64,000 nucleotides of DNA, from assembly GCF_910594985.1 (NCBI RefSeq), contig NZ_CAJVCE010000001.1, forward strand, positions 620,001 to 684,000. Direction: 5' to 3'. The notes beneath the pieces were generated by a model, which saw only the letters and a list, made by a program, of their open reading frames with translations, did no database searches and had not been told where the DNA came from. A program made the position numbers and the translations under genes. Positions 43,649 through 51,724 of the stretch are shown in pieces. Within the stretch, counting starts at the first letter, position 1. Each line of letters starts with the position of its first letter. Source of the DNA: Paenibacillus allorhizosphaerae. GTDB lineage: Bacteria > Bacillota > Bacilli > Paenibacillales > NBRC-103111.

Positions 43649-44830
43649 CTACTCGTTCCGCAATAACGGGATGGCCGCCAGCAGCGCCGCACCGTAAGGC
43701 AGACAAGCCTCGTTCAGCGTAAATTTCGGATGATGCAGACCGTATGCGCGATCCGCATCGCGATCGGGCCCGGAACCGAGCCAGAAGAAAGCGCCGGGCA
43801 CATGCAGCAAATATTCGGAAAAGTCTTCGCCGGCCATCGTCGGCTCCGCCGTCTTCCGGTTGTGCTCACCTAATACGAGGTCCGCGGTTCGTTCCACGTA
43901 ACGCGCCGGACCATCGTGATTGACGAGCACGGCCGTTTGAGGAATATACCGCAAATCTACCTTGCACCGGTATGCCTGGGCGATTCCGCCGATCAGACGC
44001 TCGAGTCTTTTGGGCATCGATTCCTTCGCCGCTTCGGAGAACGTACGTACAGTTCCCGTCAGTTTCGCCTGATGCGGAATGACATTATTCGCCTCGCCGG
44101 CATGAATGCTGCCGATCGTGACGACCGCAGGCTCGAATGGCGACAATTCACGTGACACGGCCGTCTGCAGCCCCATCACAATCGCCGATGCGGCCACAAT
44201 CGGATCGATGCTTTGGTCCGGAATGGCTCCGTGGCCTCCCTTGCCTTCCAGCGTCAATTCGATCCGGTCGACGGATCCCATTAATGCGCCGTACCGGATG
44301 GCCATTTGCCCGGCGGGCAGCGTCGGAAGGTTGTGCAGCCCGTATATTTCGCTGACGCCTTCAAGTACGCCGTCCGCGATCATCGCTTTCGCTCCCGCAT
44401 TGATTTCTTCCGCGGACTGAAACAGCAGCCGGACGGAGCCGGCCAATCGGTCCCGGTTGCGCATGATCAGCTCGGCGGCTCCGAGCAGCATGGCCGTATG
44501 TCCGTCGTGGCCGCAGGCGTGCATTACTCCAGGACGGGCTGAGGCGTATGGCAGCCCGGTCTCTTCCTGGATCGGAAGCGCATCCATATCGGCGCGCAGC
44601 GCAATGACGGGGCCGGGACGTTCTCCGGCTATCTCCGCCACAACGCCGTGTCCTCCGACGCCAGTGGTCGGCGAATAGCCGAGCTTGCGCAGCTCGGCCG
44701 CCACCTTGCGCGCCGTTTCCGCTTCATTCTCGCTGAGCTCCGGGAAGCGGTGCAAGTCCCGGCGAAACGCCGTCAGCTTATCCTCCAGCTCTTTGCCCTG
44801 CAGCAGCAGGTTTTCCGCTAACGATTTCAT
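43649..44830 (-). CDS. M20 family amidohydrolase
   Basis: A 393-residue M20D metallo-amidohydrolase. Motifs are ALRADMDALPIQEETG, HACGHDGHTAML, and FQSAEEINAGAKAMI, the di-metal site of hippurate/N-acyl-amino-acid deacylases. TIGSIHAGEANNVIP marks the lid domain. AAGGGG precedes the ATG at 44830. It follows sdaAA by 63 bases. It would remove an acyl group from an amino acid or amino sugar; next to nagA and the serine dehydratase genes this could feed serine or an amino sugar. The substrate is unknown. Confidence 0.9.
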   Translation of the reverse strand: MKSLAENLLLQGKELEDKLTAFRRDLHRFPELSENEAETARKVAAELRKLGYSPTTGVGGHGVVAEIAGERPGPVIALRADMDALPIQEETGLPYASARPGVMHACGHDGHTAMLLGAAELIMRNRDRLAGSVRLLFQSAEEINAGAKAMIADGVLEGVSEIYGLHNLPTLPAGQMAIRYGALMGSVDRIELTLEGKGGHGAIPDQSIDPIVAASAIVMGLQTAVSRELSPFEPAVVTIGSIHAGEANNVIPHQAKLTGTVRTFSEAAKESMPKRLERLIGGIAQAYRCKVDLRYIPQTAVLVNHDGPARYVERTADLVLGEHNRKTAEPTMAGEDFSEYLLHVPGAFFWLGSGPDRDADRAYGLHHPKFTLNEACLPYGAALLAAIPLLRNE

Positions 44831-44893
44831 GATGATTCCCCTTTCGAATCGGCGGCCGATCTCGGACGATCCGCATCTTGCGAGATGCCGCTG

Positions 44894-46012
44894 TCAGTGT
44901 GCAGGATCGGATGATTCCCTTTGATCTGCGCCGGATGATGCGGTTCGCGCTGATCTCGGCGTTTCGGGCTGTGTTGCCCCCAATGTTTCGAGCTGCGCCG
45001 CTTTCGCCGTCTCGGCTTGCTCTGCTTCCGAAGTTCCGGACCGCGCTGTTCTTGCTGTCCCGGCTTCCGCCGCTCCATACGTTTCGGACTGTGTTGTCCC
45101 GGACGCTGCGGTTCCGGACGTCCCTCTGGCAGCGCCGTCTTTGCCGTACAGATCCTTCATGATCCTCCGCCCGGTCGGCGTTTGCGCAAGTCCGCCCTTC
45201 GCCGTCTCGCGATGCTTCTCCGGCATGCTGCCTCCTACTTCCAGCATTACCTGGATCACTTCGTCCGACGGAATGACGCTGCGCACGCCTGCCAGCGCCA
45301 TATCGGCAGCCGCCAGCGCGGTCACCGACCCGAAGCCGTTGCGGACGATGCACGGAATTTCGACCAGGCCGCCGACCGGGTCGCAGATGAGGCCAAGCGT
45401 ATTTTTCAGCGCCAAGCCTACGGCGTGAACCGCCTGCTGCGGCGTCCCTCCGCGCAACTCGACCAAAGCTCCGGCGGCCATGCCGATCGCCGACCCGACC
45501 TCCGCTTGGCAGCCGCCTTCGGCCCCGGACACGAACGAGTTGTTCGCGATCACGTAGCCGATGGCCCCGGCACAGAATAAACCGGCGACCATATGTTCGT
45601 CGCGCCAACCGAATCGTTCCTGCACGCTGACGAACGACCCGGGAATAATGCCGCACGAGCCTGCCGTCGGCGTGGCAACGATGCGTCCCATCGAAGCGTT
45701 CACCTCGGAAACCGCAAGCGCATAGGCGAGCGATAGCGCGCTCGCTTCCCCAAGCAGCGGCTCGCTGCCTGCGGCATAAGCCGACATGCGCTGCGCATCG
45801 AAGCCGGTCAATCCACTGCGTGAACGCGTCGGCTCCGTTAAGCCTTTGCGGACCGCTTCTTTCATAATGTCATAATACGATGCCATCTTGGCAAATTCCT
45901 GATCGGCGGTCCGGCCGGACTCCCTCGCCTGCTCGTCGAGCATGAGCTGCGAAATCGGCTTCCCCTCGTCTTCGCACAAACGGGCTAGCTGCTTGAGCGT
46001 CCGAAATCTCAT
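44894..46012 (-). CDS. sdaAA: L-serine dehydratase, alpha subunit, with low-complexity tail
   Basis: A 372-residue iron-sulphur subunit that with SdaAB turns L-serine into pyruvate and ammonia. Key features are TAGSCGIIPG and CDPVGGLVEIPC, whose cysteines hold the 4Fe-4S cluster. The catalytic core ends near MKDLYGKDG, about residue 293. A further roughly 80 residues rich in Ala, Gly, Thr, Ser and Glu (AARGTSGTAASGTTQSETYG and similar) follow, unlike usual SdaAA. The gene overlaps sdaAB by 4 bases (ATGA), so the pair is translationally coupled. The core activity is well supported; the tail is odd. Confidence 0.93.
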   Translation of the reverse strand: MRFRTLKQLARLCEDEGKPISQLMLDEQARESGRTADQEFAKMASYYDIMKEAVRKGLTEPTRSRSGLTGFDAQRMSAYAAGSEPLLGEASALSLAYALAVSEVNASMGRIVATPTAGSCGIIPGSFVSVQERFGWRDEHMVAGLFCAGAIGYVIANNSFVSGAEGGCQAEVGSAIGMAAGALVELRGGTPQQAVHAVGLALKNTLGLICDPVGGLVEIPCIVRNGFGSVTALAAADMALAGVRSVIPSDEVIQVMLEVGGSMPEKHRETAKGGLAQTPTGRRIMKDLYGKDGAARGTSGTAASGTTQSETYGAAEAGTARTARSGTSEAEQAETAKAAQLETLGATQPETPRSARTASSGADQRESSDPAH

Positions 46013-46686
46013 CGCATTCCCTCCATAATATCGATCATCCTTACCGTCTGAACGTCGGGCAAGGCGGCGATGCTCGAAAGCAGGGATGCCGGCACCACCA
46101 AGTCCGATTCAATCACCGTCAGTGCATTGCCGTTCCGGCCTGCCCGGTCGACGTCCATGCTGCCGATATTGATGCCGCTGCCGCTTAACAGGCCCGTAAT
46201 CTCGGCGATCATCCCTTTGCGGTCGGCATGGAACACGAGCAGCGTCGGATAGCTGCCGGTAAACCGCACGTCGAACTCGTTCACGCGTTCGATTTCGACA
46301 TTGCCTCCGCCGATGGACGCGCCGCGAACGGTGATGACAGAATCCGCGGCGCCAAGCCGGATTTCCGCCGTATTCGGGTGGGCAGCCAGTCCATGGCTAG
46401 GCGCGATCGTAACCTGCAAACCGGCCTGCCGGGCTTCTTCCGCCGAACGAACGAGGCGGGCATCGTCAGGGTCATACCCGAGAAGCCCGCCAATCAGCGC
46501 CAGATCGGTTCCATGCCCGCGATACGTATCCGCGAAAGAGCCGAAGAGCCCGATCTCGGCCCATTGCGGCTCCGCATCGAGCAGGCTGCGGGCGATCCGG
46601 CCGAGCCTGACCGCTCCTGCGGTATGCGAACTGGAAGGTCCCACCATGGCGGGACCGATAATCGAAAACACATCCTTGAAGCGCAT
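46009..46686 (-). CDS. sdaAB: L-serine dehydratase, beta subunit
   Basis: A 225-residue partner of SdaAA. The N-terminus FKDVFSIIGPAMVGPSSSHTAGA is the beta-subunit signature. The C-terminal third (about 145-225) is an ACT domain (PTLLVFHADRKGMIAEITGLL), likely sensing serine. GAGGCG precedes the ATG at 46686. It lies 21 bases after the DapA-like gene. The unit is unusual in sitting with amino-sugar genes rather than alone. Confidence 0.95.
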   Translation of the reverse strand: MRFKDVFSIIGPAMVGPSSSHTAGAVRLGRIARSLLDAEPQWAEIGLFGSFADTYRGHGTDLALIGGLLGYDPDDARLVRSAEEARQAGLQVTIAPSHGLAAHPNTAEIRLGAADSVITVRGASIGGGNVEIERVNEFDVRFTGSYPTLLVFHADRKGMIAEITGLLSGSGINIGSMDVDRAGRNGNALTVIESDLVVPASLLSSIAALPDVQTVRMIDIMEGMR

Positions 46687-46707
46687 CTTGACGCCTCGCT
46701 TTCCTGA

Positions 46708-47775
46708 TTAACGCAGCCACTCTGCGAGATGTGCGCGGACGAACGCGTCGTCGTGCAAATGCGGATAATCGCGGTACATCCGGTCAATTTCCTCCGGTTG
46801 CCCCGGAGACATCGTTTCCTCCGGATTCAGGCACCACGTTCCCTCCAGCAGCCCTTGCCGCCGCAGCACTTCGTGAATGCCAGCAATGCATCCGGCGAAC
46901 GCATGAGCCGGGTCGAAGAACGCCGCGTTCGTATCGGTGACCTCGATATTGCGCGTAAGCCACGTTGCATCGATGGAAGATTCCGTACGCGCCCGCTTGA
47001 TCTCTTCAAGCAGTTCGACCGCCTTTTGCGTCCATACCGCCCAGTGACCGAGCAGGCCGCCGACGATCCGCTTTTCGACCGTCGCCCCGTCCACCTGAAA
47101 CCGGTACACCGACAGCAAATCGTTTACGATGTTGTCGTCATTGCCCGTATAAAGCGCAATTTCGTCCCTGCGGCTCGAATAGCAGACGGCGCGGATGACG
47201 TCGATCGTCTGATATCGGTTGAACGGCGCGATCTTGATCGCGACGATGCCCGGAATTTCGGCGAATTTGCGCCAAAAGTCAAAGCTGAATATGCGTCCGC
47301 CGACCGAGGGCTGCAAGTAAAAGCCGATCACGGGAATGACGGCGGCTACCGCTTCCGTGCGGCGCAGCAGTTCTTCCTCCGACCAATCCTTCAACCCGCC
47401 CATACTGAGCAATCCTGCGTCGTAGCCAAGCAATGCGGCGAGCTCCGCTTCGGCAAGCGCCTGCTCGGTAGGTCCGCAAACGCCGGCGACTTTGAGAAAA
47501 GGCCTCGTGGGCTGCGCCCGGTCCACTTCCTCCGCGGCCATTCGCAGAACCGGCTCGAGCAAGCCTACTTCTTTGTCCCGAATTTCGAACTGCGTCGTAT
47601 GGACGCCGACCGCGACGCCGCCGGCTCCCGACGCCAAGTAGTAGCGCGTCAAAGCGCGCTGGCGACGTTCGTCCAGCTGACGCGAGCTATTCAGCGCGAG
47701 CGGATGGGCCGGGATGACCAGCCCCTCACGCAGCGCCTGCAGCTTCTCGGCCGATAACTCTCTGCGCTGTGTCAT
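46708..47775 (-). CDS. DapA/NAL-family Schiff-base aldolase or lyase
   Basis: A 355-residue TIM barrel of the dihydrodipicolinate synthase/N-acetylneuraminate lyase superfamily. The catalytic Lys is probably in GIVAIKIAPFNRY and the Tyr in VIGFYLQPSVGG. The usual GTTGE loop is GVHTTQF, so it is a divergent subgroup. GGGAGGGG precedes the ATG at 47775. It overlaps the upstream epimerase stop by one base (TAATG). The superfamily makes or cleaves 2-keto acids; here it may cleave a keto-deoxy sugar acid to pyruvate and an aldehyde. The real reaction is unknown. Confidence 0.85.
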   Translation of the reverse strand: MTQRRELSAEKLQALREGLVIPAHPLALNSSRQLDERRQRALTRYYLASGAGGVAVGVHTTQFEIRDKEVGLLEPVLRMAAEEVDRAQPTRPFLKVAGVCGPTEQALAEAELAALLGYDAGLLSMGGLKDWSEEELLRRTEAVAAVIPVIGFYLQPSVGGRIFSFDFWRKFAEIPGIVAIKIAPFNRYQTIDVIRAVCYSSRRDEIALYTGNDDNIVNDLLSVYRFQVDGATVEKRIVGGLLGHWAVWTQKAVELLEEIKRARTESSIDATWLTRNIEVTDTNAAFFDPAHAFAGCIAGIHEVLRRQGLLEGTWCLNPEETMSPGQPEEIDRMYRDYPHLHDDAFVRAHLAEWLR

Positions 47776-48797
47776 TAAAATTTCCCCTCCCGCTCCTGAA
47801 AATGCGTCGGTTTGTTCAAGGTCTCTCCCCCTTGCTCAACCCACGCGGCGATCCAATCGATCATTTGCAGCAGGGAAACCCTCGGGTATCCGAACAACTG
47901 GAACGATTTGGCGGCATTATTGAGCAGCGCCGTATCCGATTCATGCCCGGTAATCACCGGCTCGACGCCGAACCGCTTGCCGAATTGCTGCGCAATCCAT
48001 CGCATCGACATCGTTTCCGGGCCGGTTACATTGATCACGTTCGGCGGGTTCGAGCACACATTCAAGCTGCGCAGCGCGATTTCGTTGGCATCTCCTTGCC
48101 AGATGCAGTTGGCATGCCCCATCGTCACATCGACCGGACTTCCGGACTTGACGGCCTTCGCCACTTCCAGCAGTACGCCGTAACGCAAGTCAATCGCATA
48201 ATTTAATCTGTAAATCACCATCGGGATTTCATATTTATGCGAAAAAAATTCAAATACCCGCTCACGCCCGAGCGTCGACTGGCCGTATTCGCCGACCGGT
48301 GCCGGCGCTGTCGCTTCGGTTGCGCCTCCGGAAGCAACAGGGGTGAAAGGATAAATATTGCCCGAGGAAAAGACGACAATCCGCGACTGGCGAAATTTTT
48401 CCGCGACCCGGCCCGGCAAGTACGAGTTCATCGCCCAAGTGAAATATTCCCGTCCCGTCGTGCCGAACTTGTTGCCGGCCATATAAATGATGTTCTTGAC
48501 GTCGGGAAGCTGCTCGACCTGACGGTCGTCGAGAAGGTCGCAGGCGATCGTGCGCACCCCTTCCCGCTCGAGCTGCTCCTTAAGCCCTTTTTCGGAAAAA
48601 CGCGAAACGCCCCATACCGTTTTTTGCACCCCGGCGAGCTTCAGTGCATTCATGGCCAGCCTGGCCAGACTCGGTCCCATTTTACCGCCGACGCCGAGAA
48701 GCATGATGTCGCCGTCGATTTGCGCAATGTCCCGCACCAACGCTTCCGACGGTTCGGCAAGCTTACTTTCCAATTGTTCGATTGACGTTATATTCAT
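47775..48797 (-). CDS. NAD-dependent epimerase/dehydratase (extended SDR)
   Basis: A 340-residue extended short-chain dehydrogenase. The nucleotide loop is IMLLGVGGKMGPSLARL; SSGNIYPF and EYGQSTLGRE occupy the places of the active-site Ser and Tyr-xxx-Lys. In YGQSTLGRE the lysine position is Arg or altered, so activity is uncertain. ATG 48797 is preferred over the TTG two codons upstream (AGAGGAG lies ahead of both). It is the fourth gene after the SPI, nagB and nagA genes. Sugar epimerisation or dehydration is inferred. Confidence 0.8.
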   Translation of the reverse strand: MNITSIEQLESKLAEPSEALVRDIAQIDGDIMLLGVGGKMGPSLARLAMNALKLAGVQKTVWGVSRFSEKGLKEQLEREGVRTIACDLLDDRQVEQLPDVKNIIYMAGNKFGTTGREYFTWAMNSYLPGRVAEKFRQSRIVVFSSGNIYPFTPVASGGATEATAPAPVGEYGQSTLGRERVFEFFSHKYEIPMVIYRLNYAIDLRYGVLLEVAKAVKSGSPVDVTMGHANCIWQGDANEIALRSLNVCSNPPNVINVTGPETMSMRWIAQQFGKRFGVEPVITGHESDTALLNNAAKSFQLFGYPRVSLLQMIDWIAAWVEQGGETLNKPTHFQEREGKF

Positions 48798-48827
48798 GAT
48801 CAACGCTCCTCTTTTTCGAATGAAACT

Positions 48828-49994
48828 TTAACCGTATTGCTTCTCTCCCGCTTTATAAACGGCCGACGGACGAAGGAAGCTGCCGTCCCATTCCATAACG
48901 GCGAGATCGGCCGGCGCTCCGGTCTGCAGCCCCTGGGCAGAAGGAAGACCGAGCTTCGCCGCCGGATGCACGGATGCCGCATCCCATGCGCCGGCCAGAT
49001 CGCAAATACCCTTGCGGATCAGGTGGGAGATACCCCAAGGCAGAAGCTGCGCAGAGCCGGCCAGCAGCCTCGGATCGTGTGCCAGGTGCAGCCGCCCTTC
49101 TTCGGTCAGTACGACCTGGCCGCCTACAGGCATATCGTAGGCGCCGGGCGGCATGCCGCTCAAAGAGACGGCGTCGCTGACGAGCAGCATACGCTCTTCC
49201 TTGACTTTCCGGACCACCTTCAACACCGCGTCCGGAAGGTGGAAGCCGTCGGCAATGACGCAAGCCCACAGCGGTTCGCTCGCCAGCTGTTCCCACAAAT
49301 AGTTGGGATGCCTCGGCAGCATGGGATGCGCGCCGTTGCCGAAGTGGGTAACCATCGTCGCCCCCGCTTCGGCTGCGGAACGGATTTGTTCCGGCGTCGC
49401 GTTCGTATGCCCAACGGACACGACGATGCCTGCATCGGCACAGCGCCGGATGAATTCGGACGACTCGGGCCACTCCGGCGAGACGGTGACGATGCGGATT
49501 AAGCCGCGCGCCGCTTCCTGCCAGCGCTGCATCAAATCCCAGTCGGGCGCTTTTACATAGGCTTTGTTATGCGCGCCTCTCGCCCCGTCTTCCGGGGAAA
49601 TGAACGGCCCCTCCAGATGGATGCCCGCCACGCACGACCGCGTGATGGGATCTTCTTCCGTTTCGGCAGCGATCGCGGCAACCGCCGATTCGATTCGTTC
49701 GTCGCTTCCGGTAATGACTGTCGGAAAATAGGCGGTGACGCCTTCTTTCCATAAAGCGCGCGTAACCTTGTGCGTCGTGCCTGACGGAATCGGCTGCGCG
49801 TTAAAATCCATTGACCGATACCCGTTGAGCTGTAGATCGACGAGTCCCGGGCCGACCCAGGCGATGCCGCTTACCGGTTCGTCCGCAGCCCACGGCAATA
49901 TGCCGGTGATCCGTCCTTCCTCCATCGTAACTTCAACCGGCTGTCCTGTCTTATAATGTCTGCCTTTGACCGATATTGGCTGTCCCACCGGCAA
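48828..49994 (-). CDS. nagA: N-acetylglucosamine-6-phosphate deacetylase
   Basis: A 388-residue amidohydrolase turning GlcNAc-6-phosphate into glucosamine-6-phosphate and acetate. GPGLVDLQLNGY, HLEGPFISPEDGARGAHN, VGHTNATPEQ, HFGNGAHPM and SDAVSLSGMPPG are the expected metal and substrate motifs of the family. The start is TTG at 49994, with AAGGTGG upstream, directly after the nagB stop codon. The HLFNAM motif is replaced by HFGNGAHPM, so the exact substrate may differ from GlcNAc-6-P. It sits in the 37432-53101 cluster with nagB and the isomerase. Confidence 0.9.
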   Translation of the reverse strand: MPVGQPISVKGRHYKTGQPVEVTMEEGRITGILPWAADEPVSGIAWVGPGLVDLQLNGYRSMDFNAQPIPSGTTHKVTRALWKEGVTAYFPTVITGSDERIESAVAAIAAETEEDPITRSCVAGIHLEGPFISPEDGARGAHNKAYVKAPDWDLMQRWQEAARGLIRIVTVSPEWPESSEFIRRCADAGIVVSVGHTNATPEQIRSAAEAGATMVTHFGNGAHPMLPRHPNYLWEQLASEPLWACVIADGFHLPDAVLKVVRKVKEERMLLVSDAVSLSGMPPGAYDMPVGGQVVLTEEGRLHLAHDPRLLAGSAQLLPWGISHLIRKGICDLAGAWDAASVHPAAKLGLPSAQGLQTGAPADLAVMEWDGSFLRPSAVYKAGEKQYG

Positions 49995-50774
49995 TCACGT
50001 CCACCTTTCGTAATCGCATGAATCTTGATCCACGTACAGCGTGCAATCGGAATGCGTGCGAAGCACGGTGGCAGGGCAATGCGTGCCTGCCGGGCCGCTC
50101 AACGTTTCCGTCACCGCCTGGCGTTTCGTCGGACCCGGAACCATGCAGAACAGATGGGACCCGGACACCAACGCCGGAATCGTCAAAGTTATCGCATGGG
50201 TAGGGACGTCATCGAGCCCCGGGAAACATCCGTCGTTAACTTGCTGCTGCCGGCACGCCTGGTCCAGCTCCACGATTTTGACGAGGTAAGGATCGCTGAA
50301 ATCAGCCACCGGCGGATCGTTAAAGGCGATGTGTCCGTTCTCGCCGATGCCGAGACAAACGATATCGATCGGCTTTTCGGCGAGCAGCGCGGCATATCGC
50401 TTGCACTCTTCCTGGGCCGGTTTTGTCCCGTCGATCAAGTGAACCGTACCCGGGCGCACGAGATCGAACAGTTTGGTGCAAAGAAAGCGGCTGAACGATT
50501 GCGGTGCCCCTTCCGGCAGACCGATGTATTCGTCCATGTGAAACGCCGTGATCTTCGACCAATCGATGCCTTCGGCCGCCACAAGCGAAGCGAGAAACTC
50601 ATTCTGGGACGGCGCTGCGGCAAAAATCATCCGCAGCTCCCCTTTGTCACGCTGCATCTGCTTGATGCGCGCAATCGCCTGCTCGGCAGCCGCCGATCCC
50701 ATGGTCTGGCGGTCGGGATATACTTCCACTTGTAAATTTTGTACCTTGAACGATTTCCATGGTTGCTGCGTCAT
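49995..50774 (-). CDS. nagB: Glucosamine-6-phosphate deaminase-like enzyme
   Basis: A 259-residue NagB-family enzyme. FHMDEYIGLP holds the catalytic Asp and GENGHIAFNDP the His/Asp pair. THAITLTIPALVSGSHLFCMV matches the C-terminal half. ATG 50774 is preferred because GGAG lies upstream; an in-frame extension to 50876 lacks support. The stop is directly followed by the nagA start. It would turn glucosamine-6-P into fructose-6-P and ammonia, feeding glycolysis. The gene follows the SPI gene by 62 bases. Confidence 0.92.
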   Translation of the reverse strand: MTQQPWKSFKVQNLQVEVYPDRQTMGSAAAEQAIARIKQMQRDKGELRMIFAAAPSQNEFLASLVAAEGIDWSKITAFHMDEYIGLPEGAPQSFSRFLCTKLFDLVRPGTVHLIDGTKPAQEECKRYAALLAEKPIDIVCLGIGENGHIAFNDPPVADFSDPYLVKIVELDQACRQQQVNDGCFPGLDDVPTHAITLTIPALVSGSHLFCMVPGPTKRQAVTETLSGPAGTHCPATVLRTHSDCTLYVDQDSCDYERWT

Positions 50775-50836
50775 ACGAAAAATCACTCCTTTGTTCATCG
50801 TAACGAGTATGAAAACTATGAAACTATGATACGAAA

Positions 50837-51703
50837 TCAGTGAAAATACTTCATTGCAAGCAGCGATTCCATGCATTCCTCCGACGCTTCTTTTCCGCCG
50901 ATGGAAAACGAACTGCCGGACGGACGCTTTAGCTGTTCTTCCGTCAGCTTGGATGTCAGACGGTAATGGGTTTCTACGATAAGGTATCCGTCGTAGCCGT
51001 CATCCCGGAGCCTTTGGAACAGCCCTTCGTAATCGACCTCACCGCGCCCGATGGCGACGCCTTCCGGACCTTCCGCCGTACGTACGGCATCCTTCAGATG
51101 AATATGCGCAATGGTTCCCTTCAAATACTCATATCCGTCGGGAAACGGCTTTTCCTGTTTGGGATCCCACAGATCGTTGCCCGGATCGTACAAGGCGCGC
51201 AAATTCGGCTCATTCACTTGATCGATCAGCCGGCGCGTCTTTTGCGCATTGCTGGCGTATACGCTCGGGTCGAATTCCAGCATCAGCAGCAGGCCGTTCG
51301 CTTCCATCAGCCGGGCCATCTTGCGCAGCTGCTCCACAATGGCGGGCTCCGCCTCTTCAAACGGCTTTTTCGCCCAAAAGCTGAAGCCACGAATCATTCC
51401 GGCTCCGAGCTTCTTCGCCACCTCGATGCACCGCTGCGCGATGGCAAATTGCTGCGCAAGCTCTTCCGCGTTATCCAAATCGCACTTGAAGATCGGTGCG
51501 GATAACGCGCAAACGTTCATTCCTTCGGCATCCGTCCGCTGACGGATCTGTTCGATTTCCGCATCGCTTAACGTATGTGCGGGTTTGTCGAAGATCGAGC
51601 GAATCTCGATCGTGTCGAGCCGGTACGCCTTGGCAAAAGCGATCACCTCGTCCAAATCCTGCGATACTTCATCGGTAATAATGCCTAATTTAAATGCTCT
51701 CAT
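50837..51703 (-). CDS. Sugar phosphate isomerase/epimerase (xylose isomerase-like TIM barrel)
   Basis: A 288-residue AP2EC-type TIM barrel. Typical signs are KLGIITDEVSQDLDE at the start, LLMLEFDPSVYASN, ALYDPGNDLW, HIHLKDAVRT and YDGYLIVETHY, which hold the divalent metal ligands (Glu, Asp, His, Glu). ATG 51703 follows GGGGTGA; an in-frame GTG three codons earlier is less likely. It is the first enzyme gene after the GGDEF-like regulator (gap 21 bases). It would isomerise or epimerise a sugar or sugar acid; the substrate is unknown. Confidence 0.9.
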   Translation of the reverse strand: MRAFKLGIITDEVSQDLDEVIAFAKAYRLDTIEIRSIFDKPAHTLSDAEIEQIRQRTDAEGMNVCALSAPIFKCDLDNAEELAQQFAIAQRCIEVAKKLGAGMIRGFSFWAKKPFEEAEPAIVEQLRKMARLMEANGLLLMLEFDPSVYASNAQKTRRLIDQVNEPNLRALYDPGNDLWDPKQEKPFPDGYEYLKGTIAHIHLKDAVRTAEGPEGVAIGRGEVDYEGLFQRLRDDGYDGYLIVETHYRLTSKLTEEQLKRPSGSSFSIGGKEASEECMESLLAMKYFH

Positions 51704-51724
51704 CGTCTTCACCCCATGTGGATT

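Noticed and set aside
44778-45656. Minus-strand open frame of 292 codons over sdaAA
   Set aside because: An out-of-frame Arg-rich reading of the sdaAA 3' half; the sdaAA frame has clear motifs.
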